A stretch of DNA of 64,000 nt from Pelodera strongyloides (lineage: Eukaryota > Nematoda > Chromadorea > Rhabditida > Rhabditidae): positions 62,001 to 126,000 of the forward strand of contig JAANDG010000379.1 in the NCBI GenBank assembly GCA_036852015.1. The letters run 5' to 3'. A program made the translations under genes and the position numbers. Below are positions 21,800-32,558 of this stretch, in pieces (positions within the stretch are counted from its first letter, which is position 1; each line of letters starts with the position of its first letter). The notes beneath the pieces are model-generated. The model was not told where the DNA came from. It saw only the letters and a program-made list of their open reading frames with translations, and ran no database searches.

Positions 21800-23535
21800 A
21801 AAATTAAATTAAGCGATTAAAAAGGTCAACTGGCATGTTATTTAAATGAGAATTTAAATTCCTCAAGAGACTTTTAATTAGCCACTCCTTTGGGGAGACG
21901 ATTAATTCTACGCACAACGCGTTTGAAGAACCAATTGGAATCCCTGTACATGTCACGAATGCTTTTGACTGTAAGGTTGTGCTGCCTTAAACTTCTAGTC
22001 GTAGTGTCTGCAAGCAAAGTAAATCGGTGGTTCTGAGAACATGGGTCCAGTTTCCTTGATTAGTTTAAAGGCTGTGATTAAATCTTGCTTTATTCTTCTA
22101 ACACAATGACTATCAATATCGAAGATTTTAAGACGACTCTGATAGGAAGAAAATCTTATATTACAGCGTCTGCAAGCGACACGAGTGTAAAATCGTATTG
22201 GTTTTTCGAGAAGTTTACAGAGGGCACTGTTTTCTTTTGGACAGAACACTTCAATAAAATGTCTTTAAGATACAGACATACAATTTTATGTTTTTCGACT
22301 TGAACACTCTCAAAACTTGTCGAGCGCGCACGGTCGTAAGACGGACAATTCTGTGAATGTGCGCGGAAAAACTAAGATTGCGGTCGACAAGTATACCTAG
22401 ATCCCGAATGGTTTCAGTAGGGGAAATGTCAAAATCACTGATTTGGTAAGTTAATTGTGGGTTGTTTTTACCCAGGTGAAGTACGTTTATTTTATTAAGT
22501 GCCAGAGGTAGGCCCCAAGTTTGTGACAAGGCAAAAATCGCATCTATTGCGAGCTGTAGTTGAGAGCTGTCCGTACTATATATTTTCAAATCATCTGCAA
22601 CAAGGGCGTAATTTACATCAAGGGAATCTAATCTTCTAGCGATATCATTAATGTAGATAATGAAAAGTAGTGGACCCAGGACTGTTCCTTGTGGAACTCC
22701 GCTTTGTACTACCCAGTCACTTGAGCTAGCACCACCTATACAAACATATGCCCGTCTTTGGTCTAGAAACTGAGCTATCCAGTAAACAAGGGTCGGGGGA
22801 AACCCGAAACAACTAATTTTATGAATAAGCTGGACATGGGGAACAATATCAAATGCCGATTCAAAGTCAAAATAAACGGAATCTACATATTTTTTGGAAG
22901 CTAGGTCAGGCTTCCATTGTCCAGTCTGAGATAACGCCAAGTAATTGAGTTGTACAGCTTCGCTTTTTTAATAACCCGAATTGTTGTGGTTCAAAACGGT
23001 CATTGAACGAGTTGCGAATCGATCTAGACATAAAACCTTCAAAAATTCTGCATAATGGGGATGTTAAAGGGTCAGGCCCATTTCAAATGACCCCTATCTT
23101 TGATGATTCCATCTGCTTCTCCATGTCAAATATAGTAGGATGCAATATTTTTCTAATTTTCAAGTGCAAAATTCACGCAGTATTCAGCAATTTACCCCTG
23201 CCAGTCATACCCAACTATTTATCGCATTTGTCACGCCCCTTCGCGCTAATTGGGCAATATGCTCTATTGGGCGCGGCAATTGCGATATCGGCCAATCAGC
23301 GCGAAGGGGCGTGGCAACTGCGATAGATAGTTGGGTATGACTGGCCATGGTAAATTGCCGAATAGTGTGTGCATTTTGCGCTTGAAAATTAGAAAATTAT
23401 TGCATCCTACTATAGTTGACATGGAGAAGCAGATGGAATCATCAAAGATAGGGGTCATTTGAAATGGGCCTGACCCTTTAAACTAATCGGCCGGTAGTTC
23501 TGGCATTCCGATCTTGAAGTGCACAATAAGAAAAG
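21800..23535 (-). pseudogene. LINE reverse-transcriptase fragment (Jockey/CR1-like), interrupted
   Basis: Minus-strand non-LTR reverse transcriptase. In order it shows NYRPIS (about 23489-23506), then an inserted family A element, RIFEGFMSRSI (23009-23040), YFDFESAFD, GFPPTLVYWIAQFL, SGVPQGTVLGPLLF (motif near 22680), VADDLKIYS (the catalytic A/VADD box near 22590), LGKNN, and LGILVDRNLSF. A degraded C-terminal part continues to about 21800. The longest uninterrupted frame is 22251-22940. Frameshifts near 22915 and 22250 and the insertion make it inactive. Neither the endonuclease domain nor ORF1 was found, so it is 5' truncated. Confidence 0.85.
23064..23481. mobile_element. TTAA foldback element, family A, copy 2
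   Basis: TTAA at both edges (23064-23067, 23478-23481). Termini AGGGTCAGGCCCATTTCAAA and its complement. It is inserted in the LINE reverse-transcriptase gene: the coding sequence for NYRPIS lies on one side and RIFEGF on the other, so the insertion point and TTAA target can be read directly. Confidence 0.92.
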
Positions 23536-24394
23536 CTCGTTGTACACTAGTCCGCCGTCGATTCTACTATTCTACACAACATATACGGTTGTGGCACACG
23601 ATGTCTATATCAGTTTGTTATCTTTTTTTTTAACCAAATTTGGTACTGATCAGAAGTATTAATTGAGCAGGATATCTTCCAAAGAAACCGCATTTTTTTG
23701 GTTCTGCTTTGAATTGCGTTATTTTACTTAAAATCAGTAAAAAAAAAAGTAAAAGTTTCTTTGTTGGCCTTCAAAAGTAATCGGTTTACGTTCGCCGATT
23801 TTGAATTTTATAAATCAATAACTGGCTCAGAAGAAGAATATGCGCCGCCACGCCTCTATTGTAATAATTGTTCACTTTTTGCCGTTTATAAAAAAGAACC
23901 GAAAACTCACACTCTTTTTTTCAACTCTTTTTCTCCTTTTCTCTTTTTCACGATACAAAAATTGGTCTCTTTTTGCAGATATTTTTTACTAAATATCCGA
24001 CTCGCAACTTTATGAGAAGATAACTAGACCATATTCAAGCCAAAGCCTGTTTTAGTACTAGGCTGTCACAATAGTTCCAAAACTATATGAAACCCAACAA
24101 TGAAACCCATCTACTCTCGTCTAAGCTATAAGTGATGTCCTACAAAATACCTAAATGGCCGTTTCAATTTCAGCATACTGCGAGAAACTACAATATGACC
24201 AAAAACATGCCTGCAAAAACCCTTTGAACAATATGCTATGCAAAATTTATAAGTGATTTACTAGAACCGTGACCGTGACGTAACCGTGTCAGTCGAATTT
24301 ATAAGAACAAACAAGCATTCCAACCATAGCAGATATGGTATAAACTTATTGAACATGTATAAAATACACAAAAGGTTGCCCTTAGGCATTGCGC

Positions 24395-24760
24395 TTAAAG
24401 GGTCAGGCCCATTTCAGATAACCCCTACTGTTGATGACTCCATCTGGTTCTCCGCCTCAAATATAGTAGGATGAAATTTTTTTTAATTTTCGGGCGCAAT
24501 ATTCACGCAGTATTCAGCAATTTACCATAAATAGCCAGTCATACACAACAATCTATCGCAGTCGTCCTGCCCCTACGCTATGATTGGACAATATGCTATC
24601 TTGGGCGTGGCAATTGTGTTATTGACCAATCAGCGCGAAGGGGCGTGACAACTGCGGTAGATTATTGCGTATGGCTGGGTATGGTAAATTGCTGAATACG
24701 GCGCGTGAATATTTATATTGCGCCTGAAAATTGAAAAAAAAATTGCATTCGTCTATTTTA
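24395..24760. mobile_element. foldback element, family A, copy 3 (right end missing)
   Basis: Begins TTAAAGGGTCAGGCCC and shows the family A central motifs (GGCGTGGCAATTGTG, GACCAATCAGCGCGAAG). The right arm fades after about 24740 without the terminal GGGCCTGACCCT. Confidence 0.75.
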
Positions 24761-25084
24761 GTTCAGGAGGTAAAAATTTAATTCCAAGTAGTATCAAAAA
24801 ATGTGCTTTACAAGTAAATTCTTTTCATCCTTCCGGTGTGTTTTGGAAAACGTGGTATTTTTTTTTGCAACGAATACCTTATTTTGCCGCTTTGCTTTAG
24901 GGTATGACTGTCACATGCGAAAAACAATGTACTACATTAATAAAGTGAGTTATTTCTCAGCTTACGCAAAAACAGGAATTTTACACGAAGAGTAGTGGCA
25001 TAAAAACAGTCAAGTCCTCTATTTGTGTCTTTCACCCAAATTAAGAGGGGGCTAGAGGTGCCCTGAGCAGAGGATACACTATCC

Positions 25085-28000
25085 ATGGTCTTCCATAATT
25101 GCTACATCATTTTCATTCCGTTAATACTTTATGCATCGCCTACACAAGGTAACATTTGTCGTTATTTTTTTTAATATATTCTTTTTTGACGGTGGCTCGG
25201 CGAATTAGTGGAGAGTTGATTATAGCGAAGTTTTTGTTAAGTAGAGGACTACCCACAAGTGACGTGGTCTTAATTTTTTATTTTAGGAAGTAATCGTGAG
25301 GATATTATCAGAGCAGCTTGCGCGGTGAATAAAGAACTCAGAATATGCCGTGATCATCAATTGGGGGAAATCAGAAGAAAACCTCCCAATATAGATGTGA
25401 GAAGTATTTTATTATACATTATAAAATGTAGAACCATTTTTAAGCTTTCAGAATTATATTATTACCATGTAGTACAATCAGGCAAAATTCTTTGATTGTA
25501 ATTGTTCCTTCAGCGTTTGGCCAAGATTCTTGATCGCCCAAATGAAAAGGTGCCGCGAGAAATTGAGAGGAAAGATGAGGAAATGGTAATGATAGTACTA
25601 ATTTTTTATTCATTTCTATATAGCATGCCGACTATGCTTATTATATGCGATTTACAGTATTAGAGTGACGTGATACTGTATTTTGGAAGGCCTTGCTTGA
25701 AGTAGTATTTTCTCATTTCATTCCAACTTCTTTCGCTGAAACCTTAACTGTCGTATTGTATTTATTCATTAAACATTTCATATGGTGGATTTTCCTCTAC
25801 AAGAAACGCAACAACCTGCTATCCAGCCGATACACAAATCTCGAAGTCTCTATGCGTAAGCTAATTTATGTATGTTTGACAATAAAATTGTAGGATTTAA
25901 GTGAGAAGTGACGTAATTGACTAGTTCTTGACAACTATATTTATACAAATACAGTCTCAACTCAAAGTGATGTTATTAGAAACTATGAAAAACGTGTCGT
26001 TGAGGTATTGGCATATCGTAATTGATATTCCGGGAAAAGCTCAATAAATAAAGAATGATCTTCCGGAAGACTACAACAAACATAATAAGAATCGGAGCTC
26101 ATTAATATTCACCTTCCCTTTTCGCTTTTCAGACTTCTTCAGAAAAATGAACCAGAATCCGATGGAATGGTCGATTTTGCAATGAATGACGTCAGAGTTG
26201 GAGACGATAGTAAAAGAATGGAGCTGACCGAGAGGAGAGACAGTGAACGATTTGCCTACGACAAAGAATTCCCCCCTCCACCTGGAATCGACGAGACCAA
26301 GGGATTCTCGTTAGTAATTGAATAATATTGTAAAGAACACTAATCAGAAAAATATCGCATGGTTTAGAGATGTACAAGACAATGTGTCCGCGTGAAAGAT
26401 ATGTACTGAACTCAGTGCCCTAAACCAGAACAACTTTAAAGGGACGGGCCCATCAAAATAAACCTATAGTTTGCATGTTTTTACAATTTGTATAAAGGGG
26501 GTTTATTATAATATATGTACACTAAGTTACGGCCAGACTTTATCCCGCTGAAATTGTTCGATGTTGATAAACTCAAAAGTATACCGTAGAAGACCAACAA
26601 TTGCACCCTATTTTCTTGTCGCGTGTCCCGGGGGAATGTGGCTATATGGACAGATAGTCTCCCGGGTCCCAATCAGAGCGAGGTATCCTCGGGAGACGCG
26701 GTAAGGAAATAAGGGTGCAATTGTTGGTCTTCTACGGTATACTTTTGAGTTTATCGACACCGAAAAATTTCAGCGGGATAAAGTCTAGCCGTAACTTAGT
26801 GTACATATATTATAATAAACCCCCTTTATACAAATTATAAAAACATGCAAACTATAGGTTTATTTTGATGGGCCCGTCCCTTTAAAGTTGCTCAGCAGCG
26901 TTTCTTTGTAGTACAACATGCCCGTCTTAATTAAACAAACTTTATGTATATTGAACTCTTTATTAAAAAAAAACAGTGCGAAATGTAAATTAAAATGAAA
27001 AGAGAGAAACACACACAGGCTGAGCACATTCTCTAGGTTCGGCTTCTCACGCGGTATATAATGTAGGGTTTTGGAACGGGTATCCAATGCGCTATACTAC
27101 TTTATTTACCGGACTTCCGGAAGACTACAACAAACATAATAAGAATCGGAGCTCATTAATATTCACCTTCCCTTTTCGCTTTTCAGACTTCTTCAGAAAA
27201 ATGAACCAGAATCCGATGGAATGGTCGATTTTGCAATGAATGACGTCAGAGTTGGAGACGATAGTAAAAGAATGGAGCTGACCGAGAGGAGAGACAGTGA
27301 ACGATTTGCCTACGACAAAGAATTCCCCCCTCCACCTGGAATCGACGAGACCAAGGGATTCTCGTTAGTAATTGAATAATATTGTAAAGAACACTAATCA
27401 GAAAAATATCGCATGGTTTAGAGATGTACAAGACAATGTGTCCGCGTGAAAGATATGTACTGAACTCAGTGCCCTAAACCAGAACAACTTTAAAGGGACG
27501 GCCCATCAAAATAAACCTATAGTTTGCATGTTTTTACAATTTGTATAAAGGGGGTTTATTATAATATATGTACACTAATTACGGCCAGACTTTATCCCGC
27601 TGAAATTGTTCGATGTTGATAAACTCAAAAGTATACCGTAGAAGACCAACAATTGCACCCTATTTTCTTGTCGCGTGTCCCGGGGGAATGTGGCTATATG
27701 GACAGATAGTCTCCCGGGTCCCAATCAGAGCGAGGTATCCTCGGGAGACGCGGTAAGGAAATAAGGGTGCAATTGTTGGTCTTCTACGGTATACTTTTGA
27801 GTTTATCGACACCGAAAAATTTCAGCGGGATAAAGTCTAGCCGTAACTTAGTGTACATATATTATAATAAACCCCCTTTATACAAATTATAAAAACATGC
27901 AAACTATAGGTTTATTTTGATGGGCCCGTCCCTTTAACATAATATATAATTATGGAAGCTTGTGTTTGGTAAATAAAGTAGTAAGCGATTATGTTGGGAA

Positions 28001-30114
28001 TAGAATACAAGTGTTCGTAAAGAAGTAGAATGCATTGTTGTGCTAATTCTTATTTGTTAAAGGATCGCAGTCACTACAAAATCGTCGTTTTTCTTCGAGT
28101 TTACTTATATTTAGTAAAGAATAGAGACAAATACTTTACCAAAACCGAATAATTTGAATTCCAACTCGGGGAGTGAAAAAAAAGTAGTTCTACTTAACTA
28201 CCGCAGGATCACGAAACGTGTTCATACAGCTGCTTCCCGATCGGGAGTATGCAAATTATTTCGGCAAATATCTGCATATTATATCTTTACATATACTGCA
28301 AGGGTCTGCAGGCATATCACTACACGTTTCATAATCCCGCGGTAGTATAGGAGAACTACGTTTCTACTTGTTCACCCCCCTGAGTTGGAATTCAAATTAT
28401 TCGGTTTTGGTAAAGTATTTTTCTTTATTCTTTACTAAATTCAAGTAAACTCGAAGCAAAACGACGATTTTGTAGTGATTGCGATCCTTTAATGAATATT
28501 CTTCTGTGTTATTTCGTCGACTGCCGATTTCAGAATTTCTGATAATGTAGTGGATGTTGATGGTGAACTTCTCCCGAAGCCGCCGCCCGTACCGAAGGAT
28601 ACACGACTACGGTAGAAATGATCACTTCGTACAGTATCCACTAATATCCTTCATTAAAGAGGCTCAGCTTTACATTAAATGATTAATTGCTCATTTTGGA
28701 TGGGGGTAGTGTTCAATTAGAACTTCTATTAATTAAAAAAATAAGATTTTTTTAGATCGCTCCTTTGAACGCATGATTTCAGCTTCTCGATCAATATGTA
28801 CTGTAATTTAAAAATCACTAACCAATTCTAATTGTAAACCTTTTGTGTGAAAATTCGCTTATTTTCCAGGGATGACAACAGGGATGATCGACAACCGAGA
28901 CAAACGTTAGTTTTTGTAGTTATTACTTTTTTTATTTTCTGCCAATTTTACAGAGTTATTATGTGCTTTTCACCGAATGTTTGCCTGTTCGTTAATAAAT
29001 ACCTTACTCAATTATCTTTAGTGGCCAACAACTGAGTCGCTTCGAAAGGACTGGACCGTGAGTGGAATTCAATTTTATAATTTTATCAACAAGCAGCCGG
29101 CTACGCCGCCTGAGGCGTCTTTCCATACTCATGAAACGTCTGTAACGTAGATGAAAATCTACGAACGAAGACATAATCGTACTTTTACGTGAGAATATTC
29201 TAATTTGAGCTGCGACGGCACTCTTTTATATCCAAAGCGGAACAATTTATTCGAATTCGACTTCCGTAACGTGGGCGCTAGCGCACGCTACAGTTACTCT
29301 TTTATACGATTTTTTTTACATTTATGATTTAGGATCGTGCTGCCTATATGTTAAAACAGTTTTAGAATAATTTAAGATAAACCGCAGTAACATAATGAAA
29401 GGTTATTGAATGAGTACTTTTGTTTAGTAATGCTGTGCCAGTGGTTACCGACAGTGTCTTCTCGGATCCAAACTTGGCCAAGTATGGGGCACTCACGGAT
29501 CAGGCAGGAATCCTACACAGACCACGCAGCAGATCGCCTTTCACAAAGCCTGGTGGGTAACATTATTCACTTAGGAACGTTACAATACAGACACACAAAC
29601 CAGCGATTTCCTTTAGCTCTTTCAAAATGGACCTGATTCTTGTATTCGAACGCAGGAACGGGAGTAGCGGCCGTAGCGGGAGAGTTTGTGTCTGCGTCCC
29701 GCTGATTCCTAGTTTCTCCGATTTATCTCGCGCAGGCTTGGGAGGCTATTCCCGGCTACTTGCATATGAATATGACAATGTATATTGTATTTTTCCTTGC
29801 AAGGCCTGTGGGAACCGAATCCCGACAATCCACACAACAGAGACCACGCCAACAAATGGGCGTATATACCCTCATCGGTTGGAGTCGACTCGCTGAATGG
29901 GCAGGTGACCAAAGAACAATAAACATGATTATCTAAGGTAAAACATGCGATATGAAAATTTAGTCCCATTTTTTTGTACACCTATCTGTTTCAGTTGCAA
30001 TGGGGCGGTCACTGGGCCGTGCCCGCAGCAGGAACGGGAGGAACCAACGGAATGAGTACGGTACATTTCCCAACAATTGGAGAGTTCCTCAAGATTCCCG
30101 ACGATTACGATTAG
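25085..30114 (+). CDS. secreted protein of unknown function with conserved-looking C-terminal block
   Basis: Exons: 25085-25148, 25287-25396, 25514-25585, 25955-26004, 26133-26309 (second copy 27187-27363), 28534-28611, 28870-28905, 29022-29057, 29428-29552, 29804-29904, 29995-30114. With one copy of exon 5 the CDS is 969 bases (322 aa). With both it is 1146 bases (381 aa), still in frame because the exon has phase 2 at both ends. Residues 1-20 (MVFHNCYIIFIPLILYASPT) form a signal peptide. The middle is charged and probably partly disordered, with PPPPG and KPPPVPKD segments. The last 70 residues are rich in W, P, G, H and N, with NPDNPHNRDHANKW, GQLQWGGHWAVPAAG and a terminal PDDYD. Such blocks look strongly constrained and probably occur in other nematodes, but I cannot name the family. 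No catalytic motif is recognised. Expected location is extracellular or in the secretory pathway. Confidence 0.83.
26060..26885 (+). repeat. tandem duplication, copy 1 (exon plus foldback element)
   Basis: This 826-bp unit is repeated at 27114-27937. The only differences I see are two single-base deletions in the second copy (ACGGGCCC against ACGGCCC, and CTAAGTTACGG against CTAATTACGG). It holds one exon of the secreted-protein gene and a family B foldback element, and its right edge coincides with that element's TTAA. Confidence 0.93.
26436..26885. mobile_element. TTAA foldback element, family B, copy 1
   Basis: 450-bp near-perfect palindrome with TTAA at both ends (26436, 26882). Termini AGGGACGGGCCCATCAAAAT and its complement. 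The centre has TCTCCCGGGTCCCAATCAGAG. It lies in an intron of the secreted-protein gene. Confidence 0.93.
27114..27937 (+). repeat. tandem duplication, copy 2 (exon plus foldback element)
   Basis: Second copy of 26060-26885, including an intact exon (27187-27363) with its acceptor TTTTCAG and donor GTTAGT. It is flanked by short inverted sequences, CTACTTTATTTACC just before it (about 27097) and GGTAAATAAAGTAG just after it (about 27968). These may reflect how the duplication formed. Confidence 0.93.
27490..27937. mobile_element. TTAA foldback element, family B, copy 2
   Basis: Copy of the 26436 element within the duplicated segment, with the same TTAA edges. One G is missing from its left terminal inverted repeat. 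Confidence 0.92.
28068..28492. mobile_element. TTAA foldback element, family I
   Basis: TTAA at 28068 and 28489. Ends AGGATCGCAGTCACTACAAA and TTTGTAGTGATTGCGATCCT. The arms are long (CTCGGGGAGTGAAAA against TTCACCCCCCTGAGTTGG). Intronic in the secreted-protein gene. Confidence 0.9.
29094..29309 (-). mobile_element. Helitron-like element, decayed ends
   Basis: Read on the minus strand it starts TCGTATAAAAGAGTAACTG (a worn form of the usual 5' end) and finishes with hairpin CGCC-TCA-GGCG, then GGCGTAGCCGGCTGC before T. The interior resembles the copy at 7969. It lies in intron 8 of the secreted-protein gene. Confidence 0.6.
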
Positions 30115-30649
30115 TGGATATTATTCAAATAAACGGTTTTATCATTCTTTGCCCTTACTGTATTCTGCAACAAAATCCATCTATTAGTACCTTTGAGAGT
30201 GTGCATTCTTGCTAAATGGCATGTATATAAACGAAATAAGCAGGTATTCTCCTCAGCAATTATCTCACTCATTATATAATTCACGGGTAATTTTGCAACG
30301 GGTCAACTTTACTGCGAACAAATAAATTCACCATCCATCAGCGACATTCTGCATTCTGCACACGAAAACGAAATTGCATAAACAGCACAAATGTAAAAGA
30401 GTTTGGATTTTTTTTGGCGTAAAACGTTCTTGCCCAACAACAAGATAACATGAAACAAAAACAAATACTTTACGTATTTTCAGATTCCTGTAGAAATGAC
30501 ATTGAGTGAAAGTGAAAAACTTGACAATACGAAAATTACATAAAATTACCTTTTCTCCCCGAGGTAGGAGAGCTTGCTCAAAAAGCTGAACTACCTCGAA
30601 TTTATAAAACAACTGGAGTACCGCAGCCTAGCTACTATGATGTTGTTCT

Positions 30650-31045
30650 GCGAATTCGGACCGGAAAAAACCAAAAAGAATTAACTGAATTCTTTTTGGA
30701 TTTCTTGCTCTGCGAATTCGCAGTATTTCCGGTGCGAATTCGCAGCGCAAAATCCTAGACGAGAGAGCAGGCACTGCGGAGAGGGGGGAAAGTTTTTTCA
30801 CGTTTTTCGGTGCGATTCGCAGAGCACATGAGAGTCTGCGAATTTGCACCGGGTAATTTGCCGGTGCGAATTTGGAAAGTTTGCTGTGCGAATTCGCACA
30901 GCCCACTTTTCCGGTGCGAAATCACAGCTCATTAGCAGAGTAAATGGGAATAGCGTGACAGAGTTGGAGGTGCAGATATAGTTGTGATAGACATAGAACG
31001 ATAAACTATGTTAATGGATTGCGAATTCGCACCGGAAAAGCATGA
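30650..31045. repeat. GCGAATTCGCACCGGAAAA-rich block
   Basis: The motif TGCGAATTCGCACCGG, or parts of it in either orientation, occurs about eight times (for example 30652, 30706, 30734, 30836, 30861, 30887, 31020). It splits a repeat whose uninterrupted relative is at 32275, so it behaves like an insertion. Confidence 0.65.
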
Positions 31046-31046
31046 G

Positions 31047-31352
31047 TTTAGAGTTCATAAAAGAAGCGATCTACGTGACCTTCCGCAGCAACTTCGTAGC
31101 ACATATAGACTTCCTCTCCTTGAAGATGACACACACTGACAAAAAACGACAAAGAACGACACGCAACCCTGAAGCCTTGAACAGTATATTTCCTTCTAGT
31201 TAGGTTAGAGTTCGGAGTATGGCCGGAGGGCCCCCATAATTTCGCCTTTTCGTTTCAAATTTTATTGTGGATTGTGTGCCGTGATTTAGCAGTGTGTGCT
31301 ATCTTGAAGGAGAGGAAGTCACGTAGACCGCTTCTTTTATGAACTCCAAGCT
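31047..31352. mobile_element. foldback element
   Basis: Arms 31047-31120 and about 31290-31352: GTTCATAAAAGAAGCG with ACGTGACCTTCC against AAGTCACGTAGACC with CGCTTCTTTTATGAAC. CTCCTTGAAGAT pairs with ATCTTGAAGGAG further in. No TTAA edge is seen. Confidence 0.75.
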
Positions 31353-31704
31353 CATACGCTTACATCAGAAACACAGAATCAAAAACTCCAATAAGTCATA
31401 TAGAATAAATATACATAATTTTCAATCTTATGGAACTCTGAAACTGTGAAGGTTGTGCTTCAGAGTCATTTTGTTGTTGTTTACCATCATATAATTTTCG
31501 GCTGATGCCTCCACCATGGGTACCATCAGTGATTTCATGATAAAATTGGAAAAATCACTTACCTGTTTTTTGCACGGAATAGTCCATAAATGGGTCATGG
31601 ACAGTCCTAAAGTTGTTGAAATACAAAAAATAATTGTTTTTCCATAAATTATTCGAGGTATAAGTTCCAAAAAAAATCTCGGAAAAAATGCAAAAATAGT
31701 TTCA

Positions 31705-31770
31705 GTACGGAGGAGTAGAACCCGTGACCTTCCGCTCAGCAGCCTGCAACCCTATCCACTACACTACGAG
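31705..31770 (-). ncRNA. tRNA-like sequence (decayed)
   Basis: On the minus strand TAGTGTAGTGG fits the A box and GGTTCTACTCC is a two-mismatch B box at tRNA spacing. I could not fold a convincing cloverleaf, so it is probably a tRNA pseudogene or the head of a SINE. Confidence 0.4.
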
Positions 31771-31968
31771 ATGACCGTTTCAGTCTTCCTGGCAGCATGT
31801 GACAAAGGCCTGAAATGGAGTCTAACACAAACTTTGAGGGGCCAAAACTCCCTTTCAAAATAAAAAATAGTACAGTATTATTTTTCTCTGATCTGGTTTC
31901 CTAGTACTTTATCATGTAGCGTTGCAGTTTGTAGCGTGGGTCATCGTCTACGCCATATACATCCTTGT

Positions 31969-32074
31969 AAGAGATATGGTTGAAACACACTGTTTTGAGC
32001 AAAATAAACCGTAGTTTTCATCGTTTATTTTACTCAAAACAATTAAAAACAGTGTGTTTCAGCCATATCTCTTA
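31969..32074. repeat. short foldback sequence
   Basis: AAGAGATATGGTTGAAACAC at the left and GTGTTTCAGCCATATCTCTT at the right. AAACGATGAAAACTACGG-like sequence forms the loop region. The two arms pair over about 45 bases. Confidence 0.8.
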
Positions 32075-32481
32075 GCTTCTTCCCTAGTTTATCTTGTTGC
32101 ACTATTTTACTCACCTTTTGTACCTAATATCTTCCCTAGAGAATAATTCAAAAAATATTTTTTATGCCCTTTGCTTAAAGGGATAGGTTTATCTCGAATT
32201 GCACCTTTTTTTATAATTTATGTTGATAGTATGACCTATGACGGTCAAAATTCGAAAATTGCAGTAAATTTCCTTTGCTCCCCGTAGTAGGAAGGCTTAC
32301 TCAAAAAAAGCTAAACTACCTCGAATCTATAAAACAATTGGAGTACCGCAGCCATGGTATGTGGGAAATAGCGCAGCCGGGCTGGAGGTGCAGATATTGT
32401 TGTGATAGAAAGAGGATGATAAATATTGTTGTGATAGAAAGAGGATGATAAAAGGCCCTGTATTTTCTAGCGTCTCCAGCC

Positions 32482-32558
32482 TCCTACTATATTTGACATA
32501 AAGAGTCAGATGGAATCATCAAAAATAGGGGTCATTTGAAATGGGCCTGACCCTTTAA
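32482..32558. mobile_element. right half of a family A foldback element
   Basis: CCTACTATATTTGACAT through GAAATGGGCCTGACCCTTTAA matches the right arm of the elements at 10046 and 23064. The left arm is absent. It abuts the deleted retroelement relative that starts at 32558. Confidence 0.85.

Larger units (their letters stand above)
20941..23955. mobile_element. composite block with long inverted arms
   Basis: 20941-21175 and about 23693-23955 are inverted copies, for example TATCGTGAAAAAGAG at the left against CTCTTTTTCACGATA at the right, and AATAACGCAATTCAAAGCAG against its complement. The right arm has about 25 extra bases near its outer end. The 2.5-kb interior holds a family D foldback element, a LINE reverse-transcriptase fragment and a family A foldback element nested in the LINE. 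No transposase is visible. Either this is a large foldback element that collected insertions, or an inverted duplication. Confidence 0.7.
30115..32481. other. intergenic repeat-rich region without a gene
   Basis: No coding exon is recognised. The region contains several repeat types listed separately. About 30555-30640 and 32275-32355 are diverged copies of one repeat (ACTACCTCGAATTTATAAAACA against ACTACCTCGAATCTATAAAACA), and the parts after them (GGAGGTGCAGATAT at 30968 and 32386) also match. In the first copy a 300-bp GAATTCGCACCGG-rich block separates the two parts. Confidence 0.55.

Noticed and set aside
29657..29720. Possible extra exon (GAACGGGAGTAGCGGCC...) in the secreted-protein gene
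   Set aside because: Exon 9 joins exon 10 in phase across it and gives a coherent protein; including this piece brings a stop or breaks the phase.
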